Below are positions 37,275 through 44,985 of a stretch of DNA of 64,000 nucleotides, one piece after another. The stretch spans positions 1 to 64,000 of the forward strand of contig JAUIBH010000006.1 in assembly GCA_030427985.1 (NCBI GenBank), given 5' to 3'. Within the stretch, counting starts at the first letter, position 1, and every line of letters starts with the position of its first letter. This stretch comes from Bacteroidia bacterium. GTDB lineage: Bacteria > Bacteroidota > Bacteroidia > Flavobacteriales > Flavobacteriaceae. Below the pieces are notes generated by a model. The model was given only the letters and a program-made list of their open reading frames with translations, had not been told where the DNA came from and made no database searches. Both the position numbers and the translations under genes were made by a program.

Positions 37275-38531
37275 ATGGATCCATACGCTGCACTTCGGTA
37301 TAGGGAGTTCAACATTTTTTTACTGGTACGTTTTGCCATGGTATTTGCTTGGTCCATGCAATTCATAGTTATCGAATGGCAGGTATATTCCTTGACCAAG
37401 GATCCACTATCATTAGGAATTATTGGACTCATGGAAGTGATTCCGGCAGTTGGAATGGCACTTTTTGCTGGACATATTGTGGATCAAAAGGAAAAACGAA
37501 ACCTTTTGGTCACCTGCATCGCTGGGTTTTCCGTAATCAGTTTGGGTCTTTTTTTGTTGAGTTGGCCTGGGCTGCAGGATGCTTGGGAATCAAGAACCAT
37601 ACTGTACTCCATTTATGCCTTGGTTTTCTTGGGTGGAATTGTTCGCTCGTTTTTGGGACCAACTATTTTTTCATTGATAGCATTGATCGTTCCCAAAAAA
37701 ATCTATCCCAATGCGGCTACGTGGAGTAGTTCCACATGGCAATTGGCCTCTGTTTTGGGTCCGGCCTTGGCCGGATTTTCTATCAGCTGGATTGGTGTCC
37801 ATTGGTCCATGTGTGTCATTTTTGGTTTTTCCTTGATGGCACTGCTATTTCTATTCCAGATACCCAAAAAGCCCATCATGAACCCCAAAATTGGCGAACC
37901 CGTTATGCAGAGTTTAAAGGACGGGTTGCGTTTTGTCTTTGGCAACAAAGCAATTTTTGGTGCTTTAACGTTGGATATGGTAGCGGTTCTCTTTGGCGGG
38001 GCCGTAGCGTTATTGCCCGTTTATGCCCAAGATATTTTGCACGTAGGAGCGGAAGGATTTGGAATTTTGCGGGCAGCCCCGGCGGTGGGAGCATCCATCA
38101 CTATGTTGGGATCCACCAAATTTCCGTTGCACAAAAATGCAGGTAAAAAATTGTTGATGGCCGTATTTGCCTTTGGGATTTGCATTATCGTCTTTGGACT
38201 TTCGGAGCTTTTCTGGTTGTCTGTGATTGCTTTGTTCCTAAGTGGCGCTGTAGATGGGGTTTCCATGATTATTCGGCAGACCATTTTACAACTGAAAACA
38301 CCGGACAATATGAGAGGTCGGGTAGCTTCTGTAAACTCCATGTTTGTGGGTTCTTCGAATGAGCTGGGCGCTTTCGAGAGTGGAGTAACGGCAAAACTTA
38401 TGGGAACGGTGACCGCTGTGGTTTTTGGTGGATGCATGACCCTACTCACCGCAGGTGCAACAGCCATTGCATCACCAACCTTTAGAAAATTGGACCTTCA
38501 AAAGGATATTGATGAACACGAAAAGGATTAG
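37275..38531 (+). CDS. MFS transporter
   Basis: 418 residues with about 12 hydrophobic segments and no signal. It resembles the enterobactin-exporter type of MFS proteins (A-L-R-Y-R-E-F-N N-terminus, M-R-G-R-V-A-S-V-N block after helix 10). The substrate is unknown. It lies 6 nt after recJ. Its TAG stop overlaps the complement of the convergent lpxH stop (shared ATTAG at 38527-38531). Confidence 0.9.
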   Translation: MDPYAALRYREFNIFLLVRFAMVFAWSMQFIVIEWQVYSLTKDPLSLGIIGLMEVIPAVGMALFAGHIVDQKEKRNLLVTCIAGFSVISLGLFLLSWPGLQDAWESRTILYSIYALVFLGGIVRSFLGPTIFSLIALIVPKKIYPNAATWSSSTWQLASVLGPALAGFSISWIGVHWSMCVIFGFSLMALLFLFQIPKKPIMNPKIGEPVMQSLKDGLRFVFGNKAIFGALTLDMVAVLFGGAVALLPVYAQDILHVGAEGFGILRAAPAVGASITMLGSTKFPLHKNAGKKLLMAVFAFGICIIVFGLSELFWLSVIALFLSGAVDGVSMIIRQTILQLKTPDNMRGRVASVNSMFVGSSNELGAFESGVTAKLMGTVTAVVFGGCMTLLTAGATAIASPTFRKLDLQKDIDEHEKD

Positions 38532-39295
38532 TCTTCCAACTTTTCCAAAGTCAATTTTTCACCATCAAAAACGGCATAGGTAAAATAGGAAATCCAATCC
38601 CCTAAATTAGTGTAGACTGATTTTTCATTCAGTTGAATTTCCATGGGAAGGTGTCGATGGCCAAAAATGAAATGGTCGTAATGCTGTTGCTCCAGTTTTC
38701 GCTTCGCATAGAGAATGAGCCACTCCTTGTCCTCGCCCAAGAATTTAGCATCGGCTTCTCCGGAAATAATCCGGTTGTTCACGGAAAGGTGTTGTCCCAA
38801 GCGAACCCCAAGATCGGGGTGCAGCCATTTGAAGAACCATTTGGCCACGGGGTTGGTAAAGACCTTTTTCATGCGTTTAAAGCCCTTGTCGTGTGGCCCT
38901 AAACCATCACCATGACCAATAAAAAAAGAAGTGTTGTTGATTAAAAACTGTTGCGGTTTGTGGTAAACGGGAATGTTGAGCTCCTCTTCAAAATACCCAT
39001 TCATCCATAGATCATGGTTGCCCACAAAATAGGTAATCTTTATGCCCATATCCGAAAGTTCGGCCAATTTACCAAGGGTGCGGGTAAAACCTTTGGGAAC
39101 CACGGTTTTGTATTCGAACCAAAAATCGAAAAGGTCACCCATGAGAAAAATAGTATGGGCATCATGTTTGATGCTATCCAGCCAGGCTACAAACTTCTTT
39201 TCACGAGGGAGACTGTCCTTTCGGGTGGGTGCTCCTAGGTGATTATCACTGGCGAAATAGACCTTTTTACCTTTTGGCAGGGTAATGTTTTTCAT
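38528..39295 (-). CDS. lpxH: UDP-2,3-diacylglucosamine diphosphatase
   Basis: A 255-residue metallophosphoesterase of lipid A synthesis. Metal-binding motifs: S-D-N-H-L-G, G-D-L-F-D-F-W-F-E, G-N-H-D, G-H-G-D-G-L-G, and G-H-R-H-L-P. It hydrolyses UDP-diacylglucosamine to lipid X at the inner membrane. A 30-residue membrane-protein gene ends directly on its start (TAAATG), so its translation is probably coupled. Confidence 0.93.
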   Translation of the reverse strand: MKNITLPKGKKVYFASDNHLGAPTRKDSLPREKKFVAWLDSIKHDAHTIFLMGDLFDFWFEYKTVVPKGFTRTLGKLAELSDMGIKITYFVGNHDLWMNGYFEEELNIPVYHKPQQFLINNTSFFIGHGDGLGPHDKGFKRMKKVFTNPVAKWFFKWLHPDLGVRLGQHLSVNNRIISGEADAKFLGEDKEWLILYAKRKLEQQHYDHFIFGHRHLPMEIQLNEKSVYTNLGDWISYFTYAVFDGEKLTLEKLED

Positions 39296-39388
39296 TTACT
39301 TTTTAAAACGTCGGTTGCTTCGTATTCTGTTCACCACATATACAACAATTACGAAAAGGGCCAATATGGGGAAAATTAAATCATTCAT
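39296..39388 (-). CDS. Small single-pass membrane protein (30 residues)
   Basis: The frame M-N-D-L-I-F-P-I-L-A-L-F-V-I-V-V-Y-V-V-N is followed by R-I-R-S-N-R-R-F-K-K and stop. It has one hydrophobic helix of about 17 residues and a strongly basic tail, so N-out/C-in insertion is expected by the positive-inside rule. Its stop directly abuts the lpxH ATG, and it starts 8 nt after the enoyl-CoA hydratase stop, so it fits an operon. No family is recognised. Being short, it could be missed by gene finders. Confidence 0.65.
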   Translation of the reverse strand: MNDLIFPILALFVIVVYVVNRIRSNRRFKK

Positions 39389-39396
39389 ACTATTAT

Positions 39397-40164
39397 TTAT
39401 TTTTTAAACTTTTCTAAAGCGGCTTTGGTTTCTGGGGATAGTGCGAGTCTTCCGGACGCTTCTGCCCGTTCAGCCAATAATTTATCCCAATGGTCTGTGC
39501 CTTCCCAGAGCACACGTTTCATTTTGGCCAAAGCATTGGGATTGTAGGAAGCCAAGCGTTGTACATGGAACTCCAGTTCTTTGTCCATTTCTGATATGGA
39601 ATCATAGACTTTGGCAAACAGTCCTTTTTCTTTGGCCCAATAGGCATTTTTCCATTCGGTTGGAGATAAGGAAAGTTCCGCCAAAGCAGCTTTTCCCATT
39701 TTTCGTTCCACGGCTGGGGCAATGACAAAGGGACCAATACCGATTGAAATTTCTGATAATTTGATGGAAGCATCCACAGTAGCATACACGTAGTCGCATG
39801 CAGCGGCCAATCCAACGCCACCACCAACGGTCTTACCCTGCACACGTCCAAAAATGGGTTTCTTGCACTTGCGCATAGCGTTGATCACATTGGCGAATCC
39901 ACTGAAAAAGGCTTTTCCCTCCTCCAAATTTGAAATGGCTACCAATTCATCAAAAGAAGCACCGGCACAGAACGCGCGATCTCCCTCAGATTTCAACACG
40001 ATTAAGGAAACGGAATCGTTGTCCGAGAGCTTGGAAAATTCATTGGCCAATCGCTCTAAAAGTTCAGACACAAAAGAATTACTGGCAGGATGACCGAATT
40101 CTATGGTGGCAACGCCGTTGTCGATTTTGGTATATAGACTTCCGTTTACTCTATCGGTGGACAT
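39397..40164 (-). CDS. Enoyl-CoA hydratase/isomerase family protein
   Basis: A 255-residue crotonase-fold protein. Oxyanion-hole glycines lie in A-F-C-A-G-A-S-F-D and in G-K-T-V-G-G-G-V-G-L. The Glu pair of true hydratases is not clear (S-E-I-S-I-G at the second position), so the reaction may differ. An array of eight 7-bp repeats ends 8 nt before its start codon. The small membrane protein and lpxH follow downstream. Confidence 0.85.
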   Translation of the reverse strand: MSTDRVNGSLYTKIDNGVATIEFGHPASNSFVSELLERLANEFSKLSDNDSVSLIVLKSEGDRAFCAGASFDELVAISNLEEGKAFFSGFANVINAMRKCKKPIFGRVQGKTVGGGVGLAAACDYVYATVDASIKLSEISIGIGPFVIAPAVERKMGKAALAELSLSPTEWKNAYWAKEKGLFAKVYDSISEMDKELEFHVQRLASYNPNALAKMKRVLWEGTDHWDKLLAERAEASGRLALSPETKAALEKFKK

Positions 40165-40172
40165 TAATTTTA

Positions 40173-40228
40173 GTTATGAGTTATGAGTTATGAGTTATGA
40201 GTTATCAGTTGTCAGTTGTCAGTTGTCA
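40173..40228. repeat. Heptamer tandem array (4x GTTATGA, GTTATCA, 3x GTTGTCA)
   Basis: Eight uninterrupted 7-bp units in 56 bp, with stepwise changes from GTTATGA through GTTATCA to GTTGTCA. Read on the minus strand the units are TGACAAC then TCATAAC, ending just before the enoyl-CoA hydratase ATG. Confidence 0.92.
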
Positions 40229-40250
40229 GTTCTTGAACTTGAACTTGAAA
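40229..40250. repeat. TTGAACTTGAA repeat word
   Basis: TTCTTGAACTTGAACTTGAAA directly adjoins the heptamer array and belongs to the same family of words as 12050-12125 and 35041-35578. Confidence 0.6.
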
Positions 40251-40271
40251 CTGTTGTTTTCCAGCACTAAA

Positions 40272-41606
40272 TTAAGCGTTTTGTACCAAGGGCCTGAACT
40301 TTTGTCTAAATTTCCAAACGAGGGCAAAGCCACGAATCATCATCCAGACCACAAATGCAATCCAAATGGCATAAAAGCCCCAGCCCATGAACTTTCCAAA
40401 ATAGAGGACTGGAATAAAGCCTAAAAACGTGGCGGAAAGTAGCACGTTTCTTAAATATTTCATTTCACCCAGGCCTTTAAAAAGTCCATCAAAAATAAAA
40501 GCAATGGTGTTCATGGGCAGTCCGAGAATTACAATGTAAAATATCCCATAAAAGGTTTGGAGTACGACTTCTTCATTTGAAAAAAGTCGCCCAATGGGCC
40601 TATAGAAAATGAACCCTGAAAGCATCAAGATTAAACTTACCACCATTCCGTATTTGAATATGGTCTTGGCCAATTTCCACAGTCCGTTATAGTCCGAGGC
40701 ACCTAAAAGTCTACCCCCCATACTATTCCCGGCTGCAGCATAGCCATCAATAAAAAAGGCGGCAAATAACCACAGGTTCACCGCAATGGTATGCGCTCCA
40801 ATAAAACGATCTCCCAAAACAGTAGCTTCTCGAACCGCAAGCATTAAAGCGGCATTGAGGGCGGCGGTACGGACAAACAAATTCAGGCTCATCAAAATCA
40901 ATCTTTTGATTTCTTTGTTGAGCGGGAAGACCAGTTTCATGCTGATTTCTGTCTTTTTTAGGAGCAAAATCAATGCAAGAATAGCCATGATTCCCTGCGA
41001 TATGAGGCTGGCCCAAGCGGCACCTTCCAAATACATGGCAGGGATGTACCCTTCTATTCCATAAACCAAAATAAAATCGAGTAGGATGTTCAACCCTGCT
41101 CCAATCATGGCAATGACCATGGGATAAAATGTATTCTGCAAACCCCTGAAAATGCCGAAAATAGCAAAAGTGAACAGCGTCAACGGAAACCCCCAAACCC
41201 GAATGGAATAATACGAAATACAATAATCCAGTATTTTTCCCGAGGCTTCAAATAGTTTAAAGATATCTTCAACAATAAAAATAGTGGACACCAAAATGAC
41301 GACACTCAACAGAATATTAAAGAAAATGGCCTGGGCAGGGAGGTTCTTTACTTCATCCAGTTTTCCAGCACCCAGATATTGGGAAATGATCGCGGAAATG
41401 GCACTTCGGGTCTGGCCCAGCACCCAAATGAGCATGGACAAAAAAGAACCTACTATCCCGGCAGCGGCCAAAGACTCTAATCCGTCCACAGGAATATTGC
41501 CCACAATGGCCGTATCCGTAATGGAGAGCAAGGGTTCTGCAATCCCCGAAATGGTGGCGGGAATGGCAAGCCTATTGATACTTTTAAAATTTACCTGTGT
41601 GCTCAA
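40272..41606 (-). CDS. MATE family efflux transporter (DinF-like)
   Basis: 444 residues with about 12 membrane helices. The MATE N-terminus S-I-N-R-L-A-I-P-A and the L-S-I-T-D-T-A-I-V-G block with its membrane Asp are present. No ATG lies near the conserved N-terminus. The start is the TTG at 41606, with an in-frame stop four codons upstream. The family uses Na+ or H+ gradients to export cationic compounds. A broken copy of its 5' end lies at 42729-42790. Confidence 0.93.
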   Translation of the reverse strand: MSTQVNFKSINRLAIPATISGIAEPLLSITDTAIVGNIPVDGLESLAAAGIVGSFLSMLIWVLGQTRSAISAIISQYLGAGKLDEVKNLPAQAIFFNILLSVVILVSTIFIVEDIFKLFEASGKILDYCISYYSIRVWGFPLTLFTFAIFGIFRGLQNTFYPMVIAMIGAGLNILLDFILVYGIEGYIPAMYLEGAAWASLISQGIMAILALILLLKKTEISMKLVFPLNKEIKRLILMSLNLFVRTAALNAALMLAVREATVLGDRFIGAHTIAVNLWLFAAFFIDGYAAAGNSMGGRLLGASDYNGLWKLAKTIFKYGMVVSLILMLSGFIFYRPIGRLFSNEEVVLQTFYGIFYIVILGLPMNTIAFIFDGLFKGLGEMKYLRNVLLSATFLGFIPVLYFGKFMGWGFYAIWIAFVVWMMIRGFALVWKFRQKFRPLVQNA

Positions 41607-41690
41607 ATCGGCGGCAAGTTACAGCACTAATTCATAACAATGAAAAGGATGTTCACTTTGCTTGAGTAAGAGACATCGCCCAGTTTTTGA
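41583..41690. repeat. Duplicated segment, copy A (MATE start plus GNAT 3' remnant)
   Basis: Matches 42765-42878 with few differences over about 80 bp. It contains the MATE start and, on the minus strand, a decayed copy of the GNAT C-terminus (Q-K-L-G-D, then frameshifted before the bases that encode E-H-P-F-H-C-Y-E-L-V-L in the intact gene). Confidence 0.85.
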
Positions 41691-41722
41691 TTATAAATTG
41701 TTTGAGTAAGCAATTTTAACAA

Positions 41723-42709
41723 CTAAGCCCTTCCTTTGTATGAGTTTAAAACGTTATCAATTTTTTTATTGGTTTCTGGATTCACAAACATTCTGTCTTC
41801 CGACTCCTGAAACCATTCCAAAGTTTTTTTGATACCCGTTGCGAAAGGAATAGTTGCTTTAAACTCTGGCACAAAAGTTTTGATTTTGGTGTTATCGAAA
41901 ATGACACTTTCGGTTTTATCACCCAATAAGTCCCCTGTAAAACTAGGCTCAAGATTACAAATAAAATCGGAAGTGATATGCACTGCATTCAGTTCGCATC
42001 CTAAACTATTGGCCAAAATTTTATAAATGGAATTCCAGGTTAAAACTTCATCAGACGTGATATGAAACGTATGCCCTATAGCTTGGGTAAGTCCCAACAA
42101 GCCAACTAATCCCACAGCAAAATCATCAGCATGTGTTGTAACCCAAACCGAAGTGCCATCACCATGAACAATAATTTCCTGGCCTTTTAAAATTCGGTCT
42201 GCCGTGGTATATTCTTTCACCCCGCCAATGGCAATAGGAATGATAGTATCATACGTAAATGAAGGCCTTACAATGGTAAATGGAAAATCCTGCTCACGAT
42301 AGGCATTCATCAACAATTCTTCACACTTAATTTTATTATTGGAGTACTCCCAAACGTTATTGCAAACGGGTGTAGACTCGGTAATAATGGGATAGCTTAA
42401 GGGTGTTTGGTAGCAAGAAGCCGAGCTAATAAAGATGTATTGTTTTGTTTTTCCCTTAAAAAGCGCAATATCCCTTTGCATTTCTTCTGGTGTGAACACA
42501 ATCCAATTGACCACCGCATCCCATGTGTGTTTACTCAATTCTGATAATGTTTCTGGCTTGTTGATGTCTCCAATAATGGTTTTTACCTTAGGAATTTCAA
42601 CACCAGTTAAACCCCTGTTTAAGTGGTATAAATCTATCCCTTTTTCAATGGCCCAACGGCTACAGGGTGTGCTAATGTTTCCTGTTCCTCCAATAAATAA
42701 TACTTTCAT
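41723..42709 (-). CDS. NAD-dependent epimerase/dehydratase (extended SDR)
   Basis: 328 residues. N-terminal G-G-T-G-N-I-S-T nucleotide loop (variant of G-x-x-G-x-x-G), S-S-A-S-C-Y-Q-T and a Y-S-N-N-K-I-K-C-E segment with the catalytic Tyr-x3-Lys. It resembles the isoflavone-reductase/CSP41-like extended SDRs. The substrate is unknown. The gene sits between two halves of a duplicated GNAT-MATE border, so it was probably inserted. Confidence 0.85.
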   Translation of the reverse strand: MKVLFIGGTGNISTPCSRWAIEKGIDLYHLNRGLTGVEIPKVKTIIGDINKPETLSELSKHTWDAVVNWIVFTPEEMQRDIALFKGKTKQYIFISSASCYQTPLSYPIITESTPVCNNVWEYSNNKIKCEELLMNAYREQDFPFTIVRPSFTYDTIIPIAIGGVKEYTTADRILKGQEIIVHGDGTSVWVTTHADDFAVGLVGLLGLTQAIGHTFHITSDEVLTWNSIYKILANSLGCELNAVHITSDFICNLEPSFTGDLLGDKTESVIFDNTKIKTFVPEFKATIPFATGIKKTLEWFQESEDRMFVNPETNKKIDNVLNSYKGRA

Positions 42710-42728
42710 AATGTTTAACTTTTATAAT

Positions 42729-42790
42729 GAAACACCCCAAACCCGAATGGAATACTGTGAAATGTTTTTAAAATTTACCTGCGTGCTCAA
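42729..42790 (-). pseudogene. Internally deleted remnant of a MATE gene
   Basis: On the minus strand, codons for L-S-T-Q-V-N-F-K (the MATE N-terminus) are joined to N-I-S-Q-Y-S-I-R-V-W-G, which matches residues 130-139 of the intact MATE protein. About 120 codons are missing. The frame stops about 15 nt before the SDR start codon. Confidence 0.8.
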
Positions 42791-42878
42791 ATCGACAGTA
42801 AGTTACAGCACTAATTCATAACAATGAAAAGGATGTTCACTTTGTTTGGGAAAGAAGATATCTCCTAATTTTTGATAG
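42765..42878. repeat. Duplicated segment, copy B (intact GNAT 3' end plus MATE start remnant)
   Basis: Partner of 41583-41690. Here the GNAT 3' end is intact and the MATE start is the remnant, the reverse of copy A. Confidence 0.85.
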
Positions 42879-43303
42879 CCACGCTGCTCATAGAAACGTT
42901 GGTTTCTTTGGTTTTGGGAGAAGGTGTCCAGCCTAACCGATGCAAAACCATGTTCTTTAGAATAGTTTTCGGCAAAATCCATTAGTTGTTGTGCCAATCC
43001 TTTTCCCTGATAGTCGGGATGAACGGAAAGCCGATGGATATAGGTACTGTTTCCATTGGAGGTCAACCATTCAATGGGGGCATACTCCTCATCCATATAG
43101 GTTGAAATGACGATGGTGCCCAAAATAGCTTCGTTTTCTTCCATCACATAAAGTTCATTACGCTCCACATCGCGAATAAAAGCAGCTTCGGAAGGGTAGT
43201 GCTCGTTCCACTGAAAAATACCGTTTTCCTGCATTTTTGTAGCGCAGGCCTTGGTGATGTTCAGGATATCTGTTATTTCAGATATCTTTGCTTGCCTGAT
43301 CAT
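42803..43303 (-). CDS. GNAT family N-acetyltransferase
   Basis: 166 residues with the acetyl-CoA loop V-H-P-D-Y-Q-G-K-G-L-A-Q-Q-L (R/Q-x-x-G-x-G/A) and the terminal strand R-F-Y-E-Q-R-G-Y-Q-K-L-G. The substrate is unknown. Originally it was likely followed directly by the MATE gene; a duplication and the SDR gene now separate them. Confidence 0.9.
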   Translation of the reverse strand: MIRQAKISEITDILNITKACATKMQENGIFQWNEHYPSEAAFIRDVERNELYVMEENEAILGTIVISTYMDEEYAPIEWLTSNGNSTYIHRLSVHPDYQGKGLAQQLMDFAENYSKEHGFASVRLDTFSQNQRNQRFYEQRGYQKLGDIFFPKQSEHPFHCYELVL

Positions 43304-43357
43304 GGTTTCATTTCAATTAAATTGTAAATTTAGGGTTTAATCTCAATCACCAAATAA

Positions 43358-44155
43358 ATGAATAATATACTCGTACCCATTGGAACTTCACCAAATTCAT
43401 CAAACACATTACAATATGCCATAGACTTTGCATCAAGTTTTGGTGCCAAGGTTTTTGTGATGGATGTGTTCTCGGTCACCACGGCTGTAGGGAGCTTGGC
43501 CAATGTTGAGGAGAAAGTGGCCAAAAGCAGTAAGGAGCATTTAAAAGAGGTGATTGAAAAAGTGGACACCAAAGGTGTTGAAATTAAAATGGCCACCTAC
43601 AACGGTGATATTGTGGATGGACTTAAGGACATTAACAAGGAATTGGGGATAGATTTGATCATCATTGCCCCAAGGAGCAACGATATCCAAGAAGAGCTTT
43701 ATTTGGGGAACACCTCGGGCCGAATCATAAAGCAAACCAACATTCCTACTTTGATCGTGCCAAAGGGAACCGAGTTCAAGCCGATAAAAAAGATATTGAC
43801 GGCTTTTGGTTCTGGAATCTTAAAGCGAAGCAGCATCCTGAACCCTTTGGTAAGTATAAAGAACAAATTTAGGTCTGAAGTGAGCTTGTTATTAGTAAAA
43901 AGGCCCGGATATTCTGAAGATGATCTTAAGGTGAACACGGCACTAATGGATTTGAGCAAACAACTGACCATTACGGAAAATGGCACTACTTATCTGGGTG
44001 TTATGGAATATTTTCAACAAGAACACCCAGATATGTTGTGCGTTTTTAGAAGAAAGCGTGGGTTTTTTAAGAAGCTATGGGAGAAAAACACCATACCCAA
44101 GTCTGAGTTTTTTGTACCTATTCCAGTATTGGTGTTGAGCGTTAAAAAAGATTAG
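43358..44155 (+). CDS. Universal stress protein
   Basis: 265 residues. The N-terminal 140 form a UspA fold (M-N-N-I-L-V-P-I-G-T-S, ending with N-T-S-G-R-I-I-K-Q-T-N-I-P-T-L-I-V-P). The expected ATP loop G-x2-G-x9-G-S/T is not complete, since N-T-S-G-R replaces G-S-T. The C-terminal half has no recognisable repeat of the domain. It is immediately upstream of the tRNA-Ala gene used by the integrated islet. Confidence 0.88.
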   Translation: MNNILVPIGTSPNSSNTLQYAIDFASSFGAKVFVMDVFSVTTAVGSLANVEEKVAKSSKEHLKEVIEKVDTKGVEIKMATYNGDIVDGLKDINKELGIDLIIIAPRSNDIQEELYLGNTSGRIIKQTNIPTLIVPKGTEFKPIKKILTAFGSGILKRSSILNPLVSIKNKFRSEVSLLLVKRPGYSEDDLKVNTALMDLSKQLTITENGTTYLGVMEYFQQEHPDMLCVFRRKRGFFKKLWEKNTIPKSEFFVPIPVLVLSVKKD

Positions 44156-44169
44156 CAGCGGCGTAATTT

Positions 44170-44200
44170 TTGATAGTTTCAGAAAAAAGTATTTCCTTTG
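44170..44200 (+). promoter_or_regulatory. Promoter of tRNA-Ala
   Basis: TTG (44170-44172), 20 nt, then TTCCTTTG (44193-44200), one mismatch to TAnnTTTG. It ends 11 nt before the tRNA 5' end. Confidence 0.65.
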
Positions 44201-44211
44201 CGCTCTCTTAA

Positions 44212-44285
44212 GGGGGATTAGCTCAGTTGGCTAGAGCGCTTGCCTGGCAGGCAAGAGGCCACCGGTTCGAATCCGGTATTCTCCA
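44212..44285 (+). tRNA. tRNA-Ala (anticodon GGC), occupied by the islet
   Basis: Full cloverleaf: acceptor GGGGGAT / ATTCTCC, D arm GCTC/GAGC, anticodon arm CTTGC-CTGGCAG-GCAAG, T arm ACCGG-TTCGAAT-CCGGT, discriminator A. The G3-U70 pair that defines alanine identity is present. The 3' flank reads CAG rather than CCA, whereas the stranded copy at 53613-53655 is followed by CA and so encodes ACCA. The islet's integration replaced the native 3' end. Confidence 0.96.
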
Positions 44286-44286
44286 C
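44244..44286 (+). repeat. attL: 43-bp direct repeat of tRNA-Ala 3' half
   Basis: Identical over 43 bp to 53613-53655. It begins at the first base of the anticodon loop and ends one base after the discriminator A. Adjacent bases differ on both sides (C versus T before, A versus C after). Confidence 0.95.
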
Positions 44287-44298
44287 AGTAACAGTAAG

Positions 44299-44331
44299 GC
44301 TTCAAGAGTTTTTAACTTTTGGAGCTTTTTT
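44299..44331 (+). terminator. Element-supplied terminator for tRNA-Ala
   Basis: A 12-bp stem GCTTCAAGAGTT / AACTTTTGGAGC (all paired, two G-T) with a TTT loop, followed by six T. It belongs to the islet and replaces the native terminator left at 53665-53691. Confidence 0.88.
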
Positions 44332-44332
44332 C

Positions 44333-44356
44333 ATTTGCACGCAATTTGCACGCAAA
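44333..44356. repeat. Arm-type repeat, left copy (24 bp)
   Basis: ATTTGCACGCA followed by ATTTGCACGCAAA: two tandem copies of TTTGCACGCAA. The same 24 bp occur at 53486-53509. It lies 46 bp inside attL. Confidence 0.85.
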
Positions 44357-44985
44357 AGAGGTTTTAAATTAAGCTCTGTATTATTTGATTCAAATTGGTT
44401 TATTTTAATATTTCTTCATCGTTTAATTGAACTTTATTTTGACTCAGTTTTTATTGCCTACCATTTTTTAATTTTCACCTGATGCTCCGTCAAACAAGTT
44501 TTGAAACTTGGAAGTAGTTTTTTTCTGCATTTCAATTGGCTACTCGCTAATTTTTAAGTATTCCTCCTGAGTAAATTCGGATTGTACTTTTTCAGTCGAC
44601 CATATACAGTATTCAAAATTCAATTCCCGATAGTACCTTCATATTTTTTGAGTCTTACACATGTTAAATTAACAGTTATGAATATATAAATTAAACTGTT
44701 CAACATATGGCAAAAACAACCCATATTTTTATTTCGAAGTATGATTCAAATCTTTTATACAAAGATTATTGAGCGGAATGGTTCAACCGAGTATGGGTGG
44801 AGGGTCCCAGCTATTAAATAACAAGGATATCCCTACGTTGATCTATCGAAGAGGTTAGGCCTACATCATACAAACAATACGTTGAACTAGAGATTGATAG
44901 GTTTGAGTGCAGTTACCAAACGCGATAATAAAACAATATTTATCACGTTATATTGTAAGTATATTCTCACTATTATTGTGTTCGT
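44357..44985. other. Gene-free left end of islet
   Basis: About 630 bp, AT-rich, with no convincing gene. Short frames around 44707-44890 (from ATG 44707, stopped after 21 codons) look like decayed coding sequence but match nothing recognisable. The promoter of the FIST gene must lie near the right end, but no clear consensus was found. Confidence 0.5.

Noticed and set aside
44240-44482. 80-residue frame starting inside the tRNA-Ala gene
   Set aside because: It begins in the tRNA, runs through the terminator and arm repeat, and has no recognisable protein pattern.
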